Assembly: GCA_037893245.1 (NCBI GenBank)
Contig: JBAIAA010000704.1
Span: 372,001 to 436,000 of the forward strand
Direction of reading: 5' to 3'
DNA: 64,000 bases
From: Crossaster papposus
Lineage: Eukaryota; Echinodermata; Asteroidea; Velatida; Solasteridae
Shown piece by piece: positions 38,215 through 53,200 of this stretch. Under the pieces are notes generated by a model. It ran no database searches. It saw nothing but the letters and a program-made list of their open reading frames with translations, and had not been told where the DNA came from. The first letter of the stretch is position 1. Every line of letters begins with the position of its first letter. The position numbers were made by a program, and so were the translations under genes.

Positions 38215-41200
38215 CTGGGGTCAGGTGATAAAATGGATAAAATGATTGTCAAATGTTCGTGTTTTAAAACTGATTCTTGTTTTACCCACATCTCCCCCAC
38301 CCCCTCCCCCCCCTCCCCCCAAAAAGTATTAGTCTATCACTGCATGATGTGACATACATTGTAATGGTTCAAATTTCCAAATAATTATTCCTGGAAGATT
38401 ACCCTGTGTACCTTAACCAGTTCGCGCCGGATGACGTATATAAACGCAAAAAATTTCCCAAATTCAAAACGGATGACGAATAAACACGCCAAGTTCAAGT
38501 TCGGAAATGTATGTCAGCAGCGCGCAAGGCCGGAAATGCGTGGGTGTGCTACCCAGCACTATCGGCCTGAACACGCTTCGGATCGAGTTTCGTAAAAAAT
38601 AATCCCGCCCGTCGGCTCGGCGATGTTAAAATAATCCCGGCGCGAACTGGTTAATGTACTAAGTTCAATGTAACGATTTAACAAGAATTTAAACTTAAAA
38701 AAAGAACGACTTTAAGAAGATGACTCCAGTTTCACATCTAAATCATTCTTTAAAAAACTTTTGTAATCTCTGCATTTTTTTGTAACCATCTTTTCACTTG
38801 ACTATGTCTAGATCTTCCAAGGAAATGTGTTGGAGATTAATACTGTACGTACCTAATTCCTGAAAAGCTCGGCCTATATTGTAGCAAGTCTCCTGACTGA
38901 CGCCTCTAAATTCCTCGTATCTCTTAAGGAAAGCAAAAGCCTGCAAATTGAGACAAAGTTGGAAATCAAATGCCAGGAGGGATAATACATTGCTCCACTA
39001 AATCAATGAATATCGGCCTGGCCAACGCCAAGGGTGAAATTGTTCGTCAAAATTGGATTTACATTTTCTGTATCTGAAATAGATCTTTAATATCCAAAGT
39101 TTCAGATTTCATTAACAGAAAAGTTGAATTTGATGAATAAGGTGGCAAATAACATCTTATAGGGTAAATTTGTGATGCATTGTCTCAGATTGATCAAGTT
39201 CAAAGCCCTTTTTCTCACATATGTAATTTCACTGATGTTTTTAATAGGCAAACGTAACTCCAGAATGGAAGGGGCTATGGAGCTGAATTATGTACCAAAA
39301 GAAAGCGTATATCCTAGCCTTTCCAATCAAGTAATAATAATAATGCGTATGGACCGAAGTCCTGGTTGACAGCTTTAGTTCGAGAGGTCTTTTTTCTCTT
39401 AACCGGATCACCACGAGAAGGTAGCTGTCTTGATCCTCCAGAAACACCGGGGCAAACCCCTTCTCTTAGCGATAAGTTTTTCTGGGTTCTTTTACGTGCA
39501 GTACACAACACACGGGACCTCCAGCTTTACGTCCCATCCGAAGGACGAAGCAATAGTGGTTTAATTGCCTTGCTTAAGGACACACGTGTCGACACAGGGA
39601 CTCGAACTCACGCTCTGCGGAACAGAAAACCGGGTTCTTAACCGCCCGACCACGACACTCAACAATCATGTACACAACTCATTTCTCTTTTTGTTGGTGG
39701 CATAATATACCTTTTCTACAACAGGTTAAATGATAGTATTTGCCAAAGTTTTCTTTAGGCAGTGTGCCCCCAAACGACACAATTATAGACCAGTTCCCCT
39801 ACTCGTACTCTTTGCAAACGTGTGAAAATGGGGCGTGACCTTTTCATGCAAGTTCGACCATTCAAATATGCAAAGCAGCTTCATGCAGTCAACTACCTAT
39901 TCAGCAGTCGCGCAGACCTGTGTGGTATATCTAATTAGTGCTCCTTCACAAAGGAATTTCGTGCGTGCGCGTAGTACGTGTTGCTCATTCGCCGTTCTGA
40001 GATCCCTTGGAAAGCCTGCGGAGAAATAAAGAAAAAGTTACACCGCCGGCGCAGGTTTGCAAAGATGACAGTTTGAGTAGGGGAGCTGATCTATTATTTG
40101 CGACCGCACTGCTTGAAAAGATTTCAAGTGGCGTGCACAATATCGATTACTGTTGTTGTTGTCAAAGACTAGTCAAATGAATAAATTTTAATAAATGAAT
40201 AAGTTTTGAATAAATGAATGAATTAACATACCTGTACACTCAGTGAATGTCTCTTGTTGGTGTATTTTTGACAGGCAATGTGGCAGATGCAGATGGCAAT
40301 CAGCATGTTCAGGAAGGGGTCGTTAGGTTTCTGACGGAAGCCTCTGATGTACTCCCCGATGGCGTTCTTGAATGTGCCGCTCACCAAGGCGTTGTGGCCG
40401 TTGAGAACGCACAGGGCAAGGTTCTCGTGTAACTTCTAAGAAGTCCAAAATGAAAAGTTAGATACCACCACCAAAAAAAAGATTTTGTCATTTTGTAATG
40501 ATGAGGCATACATGCAGAAATAGAGTTACAAAATGTAGAATTACAAAATTTCTGATTTCAGGATTTTTTTTCTGATTGTCCACTTTGAAGTAGAAAATTT
40601 TGGGGACTCGTTACAATTATTAAAATTGACCAAGGGTGTAACTAGTTTTCTTATCAGCTCGTAAATAACGATCACACGATGCAAACAAATGTTAGCAATT
40701 GCAGCGCGTGGAAAATTTTTCTTGTGAAGCTGATCTCGCAGGGCAGACGTGTGCATTGAGTGCCGTTCTGGCAAGCATGTATGCATCGATGTAACACTGG
40801 TTTCTGCCCTGTGCTACAATCGGCATATATATGGGCGCAGTATGTTCAAGATTTGCACGTTTTAATATTTTTTTTCTACAAATGTAGCAGTAAAACGCAA
40901 GTGTGTTGTAACGTCTTCAATACCAACCATTTTCAAAGTTTGACAAAATGAATGTATTCTGAAATATTTCAACCAAATGACTTGTTTCTCATGACCAACC
41001 AATACTTAACACAAAGGGTGTACATGTACATGTATACAGTGTCCCTAATAATGTCATATTTTCAATTGTTTCGAGTCGAAATGGGTAAAAACAAGTTATT
41101 ACGTTTTAAAACTGGGTGTCTTTTACAAAAAAATGTTTTTAATGTTTACCTGAAACGGTAGATACCTTGTTGGTACATTTTGATTGCCTGGTACTCATTT

Positions 41201-44200
41201 CAGTCAGTTTAATTTCCTCCATTAATATTGTAAAACCTTTAATAAGTGTTAACGGGGAACTTGTAATGTACTATTGGTTCACTGATGTATATGTGACACG
41301 CTCCATCGTAATTAGGAATAAGTCGCTGGGGCCGTTTTACGCAATCAGCCTTTGAATTGAACGCATGGGTGAAAATCGAAACCAAGTCGTTTTTCTGAAC
41401 ATTGTATTTTTAGGAAGTGTAGTTATCACAGATTATTGTCATTAATGTCTTGTATGTAAAAACGATCAATAAAAATGAAAATTAAGAGGATTTGTGTGCG
41501 CTGTCTATGATTTTGGTCAATTTTGTTTATTTCAAAGCTGTTTTTCTCGGAATGTGGATTCGGCAAATAAATATACACCTGTCAACTTCATCAGACCATA
41601 ACTCGTTAACCTAAGAAGATACACACTTGTGATGGGTATCATTAGAAAGCTTATGAAATTCCCTTTCTCACCATGCGCATATCTCAAAAAGTCAATTCGA
41701 GACTTATTCCTGATTTCGATGGAGCGGGTCACATATGTCTAATTGCTATTTTGTAACAAAATAAATTCAAAAATTATACAAGTCCAGCTAATTATCTATC
41801 TTGTTAGAACATAGGACTACCCGCCCTGCATTCCCTGGTTCAATCCCTATTTACGGGAGGGGAACCTATGCCCAAATTTTTTAATTTTAAATTTTGGAGA
41901 TAGTCTATATTATGGCACCTGGTGTGCTGTCATTTTCAAGAAATGTGGTAGTTCATATCAATTTCCAACACTGGTTTTAAAGGGACAATAGACTATTTGT
42001 CAGTTGTGCATTTTTATCGTTTGAAGCAGCAAAAGTGCTACAAAACAAAGAAAGGTGCTTGACAAACAAGTTGATGAAGTTTTTAGCTCATATGGTGAAT
42101 GCTGCATATTCTAAGATTTCTATTTTAATTGAAAAATTGTTAAGTCACAATTTGAATTGCGGCCACTATCTGCGTTCAGGGTGCGTTCTCAGCCAGCGGA
42201 TTGCAGCAACTCCTGTGTCACGCACTGAACAGACCAATAAAAGCGCCAGTGCGTGCGCCGTTCAAATGGTTACGTGCACTATTTGCAGGAAATTTCCAAA
42301 AGTGTGTCTTTGAGACACATCTTTGGAAATGGCATTCTTTTGTTGTTTTCTTCAAAATGGTAGCATGCCAGACAGAATAATTTCACAGGGTCTTTAGAAT
42401 CAATATCAATAAACAAGTAAGAGTTTCAACAGTTGGTTGGTTTCCTTTTGGATAGTTGCCAAATGTATTATGTGACCCGCCACGGCAAAACCAGTCGCAT
42501 GACCTAATTACACAGTACAATGCAAAAATGTGTTAGAAACCTCTATCTGGTAGATTTTCATATTTTATCTATACGGCCGCCAAAATGGCCGCCAAAGGAA
42601 ACCCATGGGACATTATTTAATATTGGGAACATAAAAATTCATTGACTAGACACATTGAGGATCACAAAAAAGTAGGTTAGAAATTATCCACACAGTGCAT
42701 GGGAACCCTACCTTCCTTCTAGACTAATTAGACCATGGTTGCTATGCAGTTTTAAGTGAAAAACCTCTGAAAATGAACAACAAACTTTAATCGCGATTTT
42801 CTCAAAACTGCGTATTTGCAATTTAGCATCTACAATTTGCTCTAACTCGGTCAATTTTTATCCGAATTCAATGAAATATGCATCATATTGAAAGGAATTT
42901 TGTGCAGATTTGCCTCATACTAAAAACTTCAATTGTCAAATTTTGGACATGTGACTGGTTTTGCCATGGTGGGTCACATATTCCACCTCTGCGTTTGTTA
43001 TCTTCCTTACATTTTCCCATATTTGTGAGGCGTTTTGGCAAAATGAGGCAGAACTCGGAACAGGCCAAAGTAGAAAAAAAATGCACAGACAAAAAATGAA
43101 AGCAGTATTGCAAGGAGAATTTTGATCCTCTTTCCTAAAACCCGCAAATCCTCTTTTCGACCTCTACCCAGTTCCGTCTCATTTTGCGAGAACGCCTCGC
43201 ATCATTTTCACTTACTTTGAGCGTAAGACGAAGGCAGAATTTGTGATGTCTCGTGTCGTTGGTGAGGTTGGTCACAAAACTGAAGAGATTCCACACAGCT
43301 GCACTGTTCGAATGCTGAGAGAAAAGAACAAAAATACAGAATTTGGTTTGCGCACTCTGACCAGCATGTGACTAATCTTCGACAGTATTTGGATTGTTGA
43401 AATCTCGTAAAATATTTTCATGCAGTACACCCCCGCTAACGACACGATTAGTCCAGCTCTTGTTTTTTTCAGCACCTACACACACAAAACTTTTAAAATA
43501 GGTCAGCGTAATAAATATAAGACATATGTGACCTGTCATCATAAAATGAGCGTAAAGTCGCACGGAGTGATTTCCCAGTACAGCCAGTCAAAGTGAAAAT
43601 TTGAAGGGGTGGTCGATTTTGAGATTATATGTTTTTTTAAAGACTAAATCCCCAACAATCAATTCGCAATTTTTCAGGACGATCAGATAAAAACAAAATT
43701 AGTTTTTGAGACAATTTTGACTATGCCTTTCTATGCCTTTCTCGCAAGAAATGTCCGTTTTCTCATAATCTCTGTATTAAGACTCCAGACTAAAAAATAA
43801 AAATAAAAACAATATTGAGTATCAAACCTCCAAGTGTTATATACCATTGGAAAGATCTGTTTCCACAGAATTTAGAAATACCTAATTTTTTTATTTTGCC
43901 GACTTTACGCTCATTTTGTGATGACAGGTCACATATAAACCCCTCAACAAAAAAAGTCCAACATTTTTGAACTAGGGATAGCCATGTTGATATTACCAGG
44001 CAAGCAATTAGGAAGATGCCAAAAAAGGAGAAAATTTCAAGCTTTCTAAGACTTTTTGCATTTTATTCCCCAATGATGTTTTCAATAGTAACTCACTTTT
44101 GACACAAGTCCGCGCATCTCCTCATAAACTCTTCGGTAGTTTGATTTCAAGAAATACACACAGATGCCAATCACTTCAACGTCCTGTGAACAAAAGCAAA

Positions 44201-47200
44201 TATCCACTGTTAACCACTCCGCGCCGGGATTATTCTAACATCACTGATCCGAGGCGGGTTCAGGCCGATGGTACCGGAAAACACCCACGCATTTCCAGCC
44301 TTGATCGCTGCTGACAGACAATTCCCGGCCTTGCTCGTGACGTGTTTATGCGTCATCCGTTTTGAATCTGGGGAAAACCTTGCGTGTATATACGTCCTTC
44401 AGCGGGCACCGGTTAACCTGCAAAATGACCTTTGAACTCCTCTTTCAAATGATTTGTGATGAAACCCCACTCAAGGATACAAGCGTCTGGCCTAGTCAGG
44501 ACTATTTGACGATTACAGCCAATTACAGCCGGTTGCACGAAGATTAGCATATGCGTAGAACTTAGTTTAACAGTTGCGGATATTCTTAGTGATTTATGAT
44601 AAAAACAAACCACAATTGGCAACGGAAGTTCATGGAAGGCAACAATGTCTACAACACAACGCTACGTCTGTGCGTGATTGCGTTATAATCGCGCTGCAAC
44701 TCCCCTACGGTTTAATAACAATTGTAGCACAGCTACGACAGTTTTAAACAGTTTGGGGAGTTTGTCGACCAGCCAAGATTCATCACGACTCATCAAGATT
44801 CATCAGGATTCACAAAAGGTGCCGCTACGACTGTGTCTACGAATAACCCAGATTTTGTAAATCGTGGGCTATCGTCGTTAAAATCGCGGCATTGTGACCT
44901 AGGCTTCAGGAGTCCTGAGTCGCTAGTCTTACCAGTTGCTGTACAGATTCCCTGGTGAATCTCTTGGATGCTAAGACGGCGTCGCAGATTGTCTCTGCTT
45001 CCTCTAGCTGTCTGAGCTGGACGAGAGCATGGATAGTCTTACAGTAGAGAGAGAACCAGTTGTCATGACTAATGACGCCTAGGTTACCGCTAAGCCTCTT
45101 CGGCACTGCGATGGGGGGAAACCAAAAAGCATGCGGTTCATACTCTGTGCAAATGCAGAACAAGAACGAGTATTTGTGATGTCGCATGAGGATTCACTCT
45201 GAAAATGTGCATACCTATTTTAAGTAAGGCATATTTCCCCGTTTGGCAAAATGCCCGATCAGTTCAGTGTGCATTGGTTCAACTGGTTTCCTGTGGTACG
45301 CTGTTGACAATTGGTTGTCTGCAGTGCTGTAGATGAGGTACTTGGATATATTGCCGCAAGCCCGCCGCAAGTTCGCCGCAAGCCCGCCGCAAGTCCGCCT
45401 TATCCAGAATAGCCTCAGAATGTAAAAACTTCTGGGCTCGATAGAGACAACCGTCTCGTATACCTTGCCCGGTCAGCGCTTACCATTTTTGTCTGCGACT
45501 TGGCTAAAGTAGGCACTCAGGAGCAGAAGGCCATCGCGAGTAAACTCTGTGAGTAGACCCTTGGAGTACAGTAGCATGGAGCGCTGCCAGATCAGCTGCA
45601 CATCTGCGGTGACTTCGTCATCAGAACCTAAATGTCAACGACAATAGGAAGAAACCACGATGATGTACGTGACCCAACTGTGCGTAAAAGAACGGGAGGT
45701 CGACAGAGCTACGTTTGAGATACAGACCCTTAACCAGTTCGCGCCAAGATTCAAAACGGACAACACATAAACACGTCACGAGCAAGCCTGAAAATGTCTG
45801 TCAGCAGTGAGCCAGGCCGGAAATGTAATGGGTGTGCTTCCCGGTACCATCGGCCTGAACCCACCTCGGATCGAGTTTCGTTTAAAATGTTGTTACAATA
45901 ATCCCTGAGAGAACTGGTTAAAGGAAAACAAATTGTTCTTGTAGTCTGGTTCCCCGACACTGTTTCAGACAAAACAGCAATTTATCGCCCGATCGCGCAA
46001 GGGTATTTCTCCGCGATCGAGTGATAGCGCTGATCCACCAATCGCAACCAACATATATATTTGCTACTCGTTGTGTTCTTGGCAATAAAATGAAATGTGG
46101 AATATTGCTCACTTGTTGACAGGAGCTCTAGAGCTATATCTGTGTTTCCCTGCTGTTGCTCAATGCTTGACAGAGCGATGCGAGCGTCTAGATGACCTGG
46201 GGCCTTCTGCAGGACTTGACGGTAGGCCATCGCAGACTGCTCTAGCTGACCTAGGGAGGTCAGGCACTCAGCATAACGAAGCCACACAGCGGCCTGACGC
46301 ACAAACAAGATTGCAACAATTAATGTTCTGGGGCCTTCTGCAGGACCTAACGGTAGGCCATCGCAGACTGCTCTAGCTGACATAGAGACGTCAGGCTCTC
46401 AGCATAACGAAGCCACACAGCAGCCTAACGCACAAAACAGATTGCAACATTTAATGGTTCTGGAGCCTTCTGCAGGACCTGACGGTAGGCCATCGTAGAC
46501 CATCGCAGACTGCTCTAGCTGACCTAGGGGCGTCAGGCTCTAAGCATAACAGAGCCACACAGCGGCCTAACGCACAACAAAGATTGCAACAAATAATGGT
46601 TTGGGGTCTTCTGCAGGACCTGATGGTAGGCCATCGCAAACTGCTCTAGATGACCTAGAGACGTCAGGCTCACAGCATAACGGAGGCTCACAGCATAACG
46701 GAGGCTCACAGCATAACGGAGGCTCACAGCATAACGGAGCCACACAGCTGCCTAACGCACAAAACAGATTGCAACAATTAATGGTCTGAGGCCTTTTGCA
46801 AGACCTAACACAGGCCATCGCAGACTGCTCTAGCTGACCTAGAGACGTCAGGCTCTCAGCATAACGGAGCCACACAGCGGCCTAACGCACAAGAGATTAT
46901 ATATAAACAGCCGCCGTAAAAGCTGTTTTTATCCTCGTCCAAGAAGTTTGTATTATTTAAAACTCGCGCAGCTATGCCAAGTTTTGTGAGATCGACAAAT
47001 CCTTTTGCGTAAGTCTTACACATTTTTTTGTGTGAAATCGGCTGCAGAAGAATTTTTGCAATATAACTACAGTCCTTAAGACAGTTGTGAAAAAACATTA
47101 CAATGAATAAACCATCTCAGATTTAAGATGTGTACACATTTGCGACACAAATTGTAACCAATAGTCGTTTGATAAAATTCAATTTCTGTTTCAACTCATT

Positions 47201-50200
47201 ACAGAAAACTACAAATTTGTTCGTTTTTTTTTAATCTAGCCGGCACAATCCAAGCTAGGATCTTTGAATGTAACTTTGAAAATGTAATTTGACTTTAAAT
47301 GAAGTGAAAATAAATGTTAAATATAAAAAAAATATATACGGTAGTAACACTTACAAGATTATAATTGTCTGTTTTCACCAGCGCTTGTAATAATGGAAGA
47401 GAGTCCGTGTAGCAACCTACCATAAAGAAATACATTAAATTTGTCAATTATCAGATGAATCTTTAGATGCCAAAAAACAGGAAGGCATATTTTAATTAAC
47501 AAAAACAATTTACCCTTTTTCCCTGGGGCCATTTTCCAAACCCAAGCTAAGGATCCGGCTCCATCGGCTTTGCCAAACTGCATGAATGAAGCCAAAGACT
47601 GAGACGAAGCTGGGGTTTGGAATACAGCCGAGGTTTCAGGGTTTAAAGGTAGGATACACATTGGTAATTGCTTGAATGATAAATTACTGAGAAAAGCAAG
47701 AAAAAACGGCGTTCGTTTTCAACTGGCGTCGGGCAGTGGTTCTTATGTTCTTGGTTTGTTTTCACGATCACCATCCGACGATCGTGATTTGTTAATTTTT
47801 TTATAATTCAATTTTTTGAAACAATTACAGGACATTTAGTGAAATCATTTTGCTGGATGCCCACAATCGTTAAGACATTTCTGAATAATTCGGTAGTAAT
47901 TTTTTTTTTATATCTGCAAATGGTGTATGCTACCTTTAAGCCTCTGAATATCAAATACAATGTGTCAAAAATAAATGTGACAGAACTAGAAACAGGGGCC
48001 AATTTCATAGAGCTGCTAAGCACACAAATTTGCTTAGCACCAAAAAAGGCGTGCTCAGTAAAACAGGTTACTAGCCAAAATTACATGCGTTTTTCATGCT
48101 AAGCAAACAAACAATAAACATCACGTGAAAATTTGATCTGTAACATTGTTTTTCCCAAGAACAAATTGTCATGCTAAGCATTATTTTGTTTTGCTTAGCA
48201 GCTCTGTGAAATTGTCCCCAAGGCTACATACCCAATTCAACGTATGCCTCTGCTATGTCCAGGAACAGATCTCCCATCATGCTGGGATCTTTGGTCAGTA
48301 GTAAAGAAATAACCTCCTGAAATAAACAGAACAAGTTGGAAAGATGGTCTGGGATTTTCCTAAAAACTTCTATAAAAAAAAAAATGAAAAAAAAAATGGA
48401 TTGACTAGACGGATTCAAAACATCCTTTAAGGGATCGTAAACGTTTGGTAAATGGAACCCACTGTTTGTTTCAATCCTATATAGTTATAGATATATACCA
48501 TAAAACTAACCTGTAAAAATTTCATTTCAAAAGGTGGTAGCGATTTTGAGATATTGCCAAAAATCTGGAGCGGTTATGTCCACGCAGGAAGAATAATCTG
48601 TATTGGAATACACAATCTGAGAAACGTCACTGCAGTAACGCTTCTCAGATTCAAATTTTTGGGTATAAAAAGTGATATCTTTGTTCATAACCGCAGTACT
48701 TCGAAGTGAAAAGTTTCTAAAAATGCATTATACTATCCAAAGCTGCTGTACTTCTTACTAAGTAAGTTTTTATTGCCATTAATTTTTGGAGTAATTACCA
48801 AACGTATACGATCCCTTTAAAGGTAAGATACACCATTTGCAGATATCAAAAAAATTTACTACCGAATTATTAGAAAATATCTTACTTATTTGAAAGTCAA
48901 TAATGATTGTGGGCATCCAGCAAACGGATTGCGCTAGATATCCTGTAATTAATCCGAAAAATAGATGTTTCTAAAAACAAATTTACGACCGCCGGACGCA
49001 AAAAAACCCATAAGAACCACTGCTTGACGCCCGTTGAAAACGAACGCCGTTTGTCTTGCTTTTTCTTGGCATCCATGATTGTAAAACTTCGGACGGGCCA
49101 GTTAAATGATATTTACTATAAAATACAACCCCCCAAATCCATCCATTCATGATAATTCAAGCAATTACCAATGGTGTATCCTACCTTTAAAAATTATTCA
49201 ATCTTGGGCAATGTCCAAATCTCTTGTCTATGGTTTATTGTCTAGGTGTTCAACAATTGAAACTATGCGTAAACAGGCTGACAATAGCCACAGCCGTAGC
49301 TCTGGAAGCACGTTTCGAACACGACCTGATATACCAGTCACAGGGCCATTTTTTTTCCCTGGTTACCCACCCTAGATGACTTGAACTGCTTGCAGTGAAT
49401 CAAGCAGACTACCAGCTTTGCTCGCAGGTCGATCGGTAGCCCGTCTGGAACCTCCACAACGACCGAGTCTTGTCTTGAAATGTGCATTTCAGAGAGAGAT
49501 GAAGATATTTTCTGTTAATTTGTTAAATATTTGAGAGGGTCTTAAAAACTGTGATTTCACATAACACCTGATGATGTCATCACGACAAATATCTTCTTGG
49601 ACCATCTGTGGGTGGTGGTCTAAGTGTGTGCCAAGTCTGAAGTCAATCGGATTTACTAAAGTGCCAAAGTGTATTGGTTAAAAAAAACATCTACAAATCC
49701 TAAGAAGAGAGTCTGAAAAATAGAAAATTTAATAAAAAACTTGTACAAAAACAACAGCTGTTTCGACTGAAATGCCAAAACAGCTAAATTGACGCAACTT
49801 ATTTTGCCCGATTGAAGCACAACAATAAGGAGAATTTTATTATCTTTCCTAATACCGGAAAATCCTCTTTTCAACCTCTGCCCAGTTCCGTCTCATTTTG
49901 CCAGAGCCCCTCGCATTTTCGCGAGAAATAGAATGTTCCCCTGTTTTAAGACCCTTCCTGACCTTGTTTCTCTGTCGGCCAGGGAAAGCTGCTCTAGATC
50001 CAGGATGTCATGACTGCCCTGCGATCGTAGGCCCACCCCACAGTGATCTGAGATAACCTGCAATGCAGAATGGTATTGACGGCTGGCGATGTGCAATTCT
50101 GCCAACATATTCACATCTGCAGAAAACAAACAAACAAACAAACAAACAATCTAAATGTCAACTAGAAAAACAACTTTGCCACAACTTCTCCCCATGTAAA

Positions 50201-53200
50201 AAAAACTCATTAAGATCAATCTAGATCAATCTGAAAATTTAACAGAATCATTCTTGATTCATACTTCTATCTACCCACCAGGTTTTGTTACAATCCCTCC
50301 AGTAATCTGTAATCTGAAGAGTTATTTTTAACGAAACTCGATCCGAGGCGTGTTCAGGCTGATAGTACTGGGAAGCACACCCATGACATTTCCAGGCTTG
50401 CTCGCTGCTGACAGACATTTCCTGCCTTGCTCGTTGCGTGTTTATGCATCATTCGTTTTGAATCTCGGAAAAACTTTGCGTGTATATACGTTCTCCGGCG
50501 CAAACCTTTGTCCAGGTTTTTCAGAACAGGTCACATTTAGTTGACAACTGTGATATTAACTTCATTTCCATAATTCTTTTTATTTTGGCAACCAAGTGTT
50601 ACTCTTCACAAAACAGTTTCAACAGATTAAAAAATTCCAATCTAGTAAAAACTGGTGACAAAAAAACAAGAGCACTATTAACCAGTTGGCGCCGGATGGC
50701 GTATATACACGCAAAGTTCCCCCCAGATTCAAAACGGATGACGCATAAACACGCCACGAGCAAGGCCGGAAATGTCTGTCAGCAGCGAGCAAGGCCGGAA
50801 ATGCGTGGGTGTGCTTCCCGGTATGTACTATCAGCCTGAACCCGCCTCGGATCAAGTTGCATTAAAAATAATCCCGCGCGTCGACTCGGTGATGTTAAAA
50901 TAATCCCGGCGCGAACTGGTTAAAAAGCGTTAATAGTGCAACCAGTCGTAATTGCCTACCCTCTGAGCTGATCAACTTGGCATGCTTGGCAAATGCATGA
51001 TTCAAGATGTCCACCGCCGATACGATGTCTCCATTCTGGTGATAGGTCTGACGACAAAAATAGAAAAAAGCAGCAAGAATCAACGAGTCTTCTCAGCTCT
51101 GTCCTAACGTCTATATTTTTTGTAAATAAGATATTCTTTTACTGTTGGGGTTCGGGTTGGATGAGGCTTTAGTATGGTCCATTTATTTCGCACAGTTTTG
51201 ATGATCTGAAGAGTCGATGATCTCTTCGCGCCGGATGACGTATATAAACGCAAAAATTTCCCTAAATTCAAAACGGATGACGCATAAACACGCCAATTTC
51301 AAGTTCGGAAATGTATGTCAGCAGCGAGCAAGGCCGGAAATGCGTGGGTGTGCTTCCCGGCACTATCAGCCTGAACCCGCTTCGGATCGAGTTTCGTTAA
51401 AAATAATCCCGCCCCTCGGCTCGGCGATGTTAAAATAATTCCGGCGCGAACTGATTAAGGCCCCAAATGATCAGCTTTTAAATAAATAACTAAAATACAC
51501 AAACCGATCACAAGGGAAACTGACTAAGTAAATTTGCGTAAATTTCAAAGTGAACAAAGAAATTGGCAAGGCGGGACTCGAACCTGTGCCCTCCGGAGGT
51601 CGCAGGTTTGAGAGGCGAAGTATTTACTGTCCAGTGTCTGTATTATGCAGGTTTATCTATACCAAACCATCTTAATATCTGGTAGTTAAGCTGGTACTCA
51701 GAAAGTACTCTACTGTAACTCTGGTTGAGATGACAGTTTAGGGGTTTAGGGTTTGGGTTTTTTACCCTAACCCCCTAGGCTCTTGCGCTAGAAAGCATAC
51801 CAAACCTAACAAACTTCAACAACTGCACACAGGTTCAGTAATTATTGGTACAGAACCTAAAAGTACTAAACCTGCCAAACTCCAACTTAATATTGATGTT
51901 TGATTGACTTTAGTACAGATGGGTCTATGCATTGTTCAGTGTTCAGGATCAGGGCTGTGATGACTGGCCATTGGGCTATGTTTGAGTGGGGACACACAGG
52001 GTGTACACATCACACTTACAGTTGACCAGGAACTGTGCTGTGACCAGCCAGAGCTCACCCACGAATAAATGCCTGTGCGTTCCCCCAAACTCCAAACTCC
52101 AAAATTGTTTACAAGTCTCATGCCTTTCTGCCCTGAACCTTACAGAATTCAACAGGCTCTTCCTGGGCCTTTTGTACCGAGTCAAACAAAGTCCAACAAC
52201 AAGATGCTAATGTTTGGTACCGAAACCCGCCAAAACCTGCAGTAGGAGTTTGATAGGCTTAGGGTAGTTAATAGGGTTAACCCTAACCCTGCCAGATCCA
52301 GCACAGTGCATCTGTGGTGACTGCTTGACCTTGCTGCACTCTGCACACAAGTCAATGTGACAAAGTACGCAATCTGTTGCGTCTGGAAGGGCTTCTAGCC
52401 AAAATAACCTGGAGGGTTAGGGTTAATATTAAGTTTCCCTCATTTTCCTACCTTGACTAGATCTTTGGCAAGCTGCATGTACTGTTCCCCTTGCTCCTCG
52501 GGTAGAGCCTTTAGCAGGACCTGGTGGCATTCTATCACCTTCTTGGTGTCCTTCAGCTGCTCGTACAGGTGGATTCTCTTCATGTGATTGGACAGCTCTG
52601 GCGGATTGTACCGGATTGCTGAAGAGAGGTTGAAGGTGGCAGTTAAATAGCCTCTAAGTGTCACCGAGTCAACTACTTTTGCTGCGCTGCAGTGTCAGTT
52701 TTGATAGTAGAAAGCCAGGATTTGTTATGGTTAATGTTATGGTGTTATGGTAAAGAATGTTGCAACCTGACGCCACTTTTTGTTTTCATATGTGAGCTAA
52801 AGTTGTGAAAAAATGCAAAATAAATGAACAAATTTATTCATATAGTTATTTTTGATATGTCTACTACATGTGTTTTGAAGTTATAGTATAAAATGTGGAT
52901 TTTTTTTGTTTAAATGAAAAAGGTTTGGCATCTTTCATTTTCACAAATACAAAACTCAAACTGTTGTGGGTCTTTTCTTTAGGTTTGTTCTTTTTTACTG
53001 AACGCTTGGGTGCACTATTCGCGCACTATTCGCAGATTGTTATATTCCTCAAAATGATAGCATGCCAGAAGAAATACTTTCACAGGGAGTCATAGTGTCA
53101 TCGATATCTTTACAACAAATAAGCTTTTCAACAGTATTTTGGTTGGTTACTTTTTGGATAGTTGCAAACGGTATATTCCACCTTTAATCCTAACGATCCC

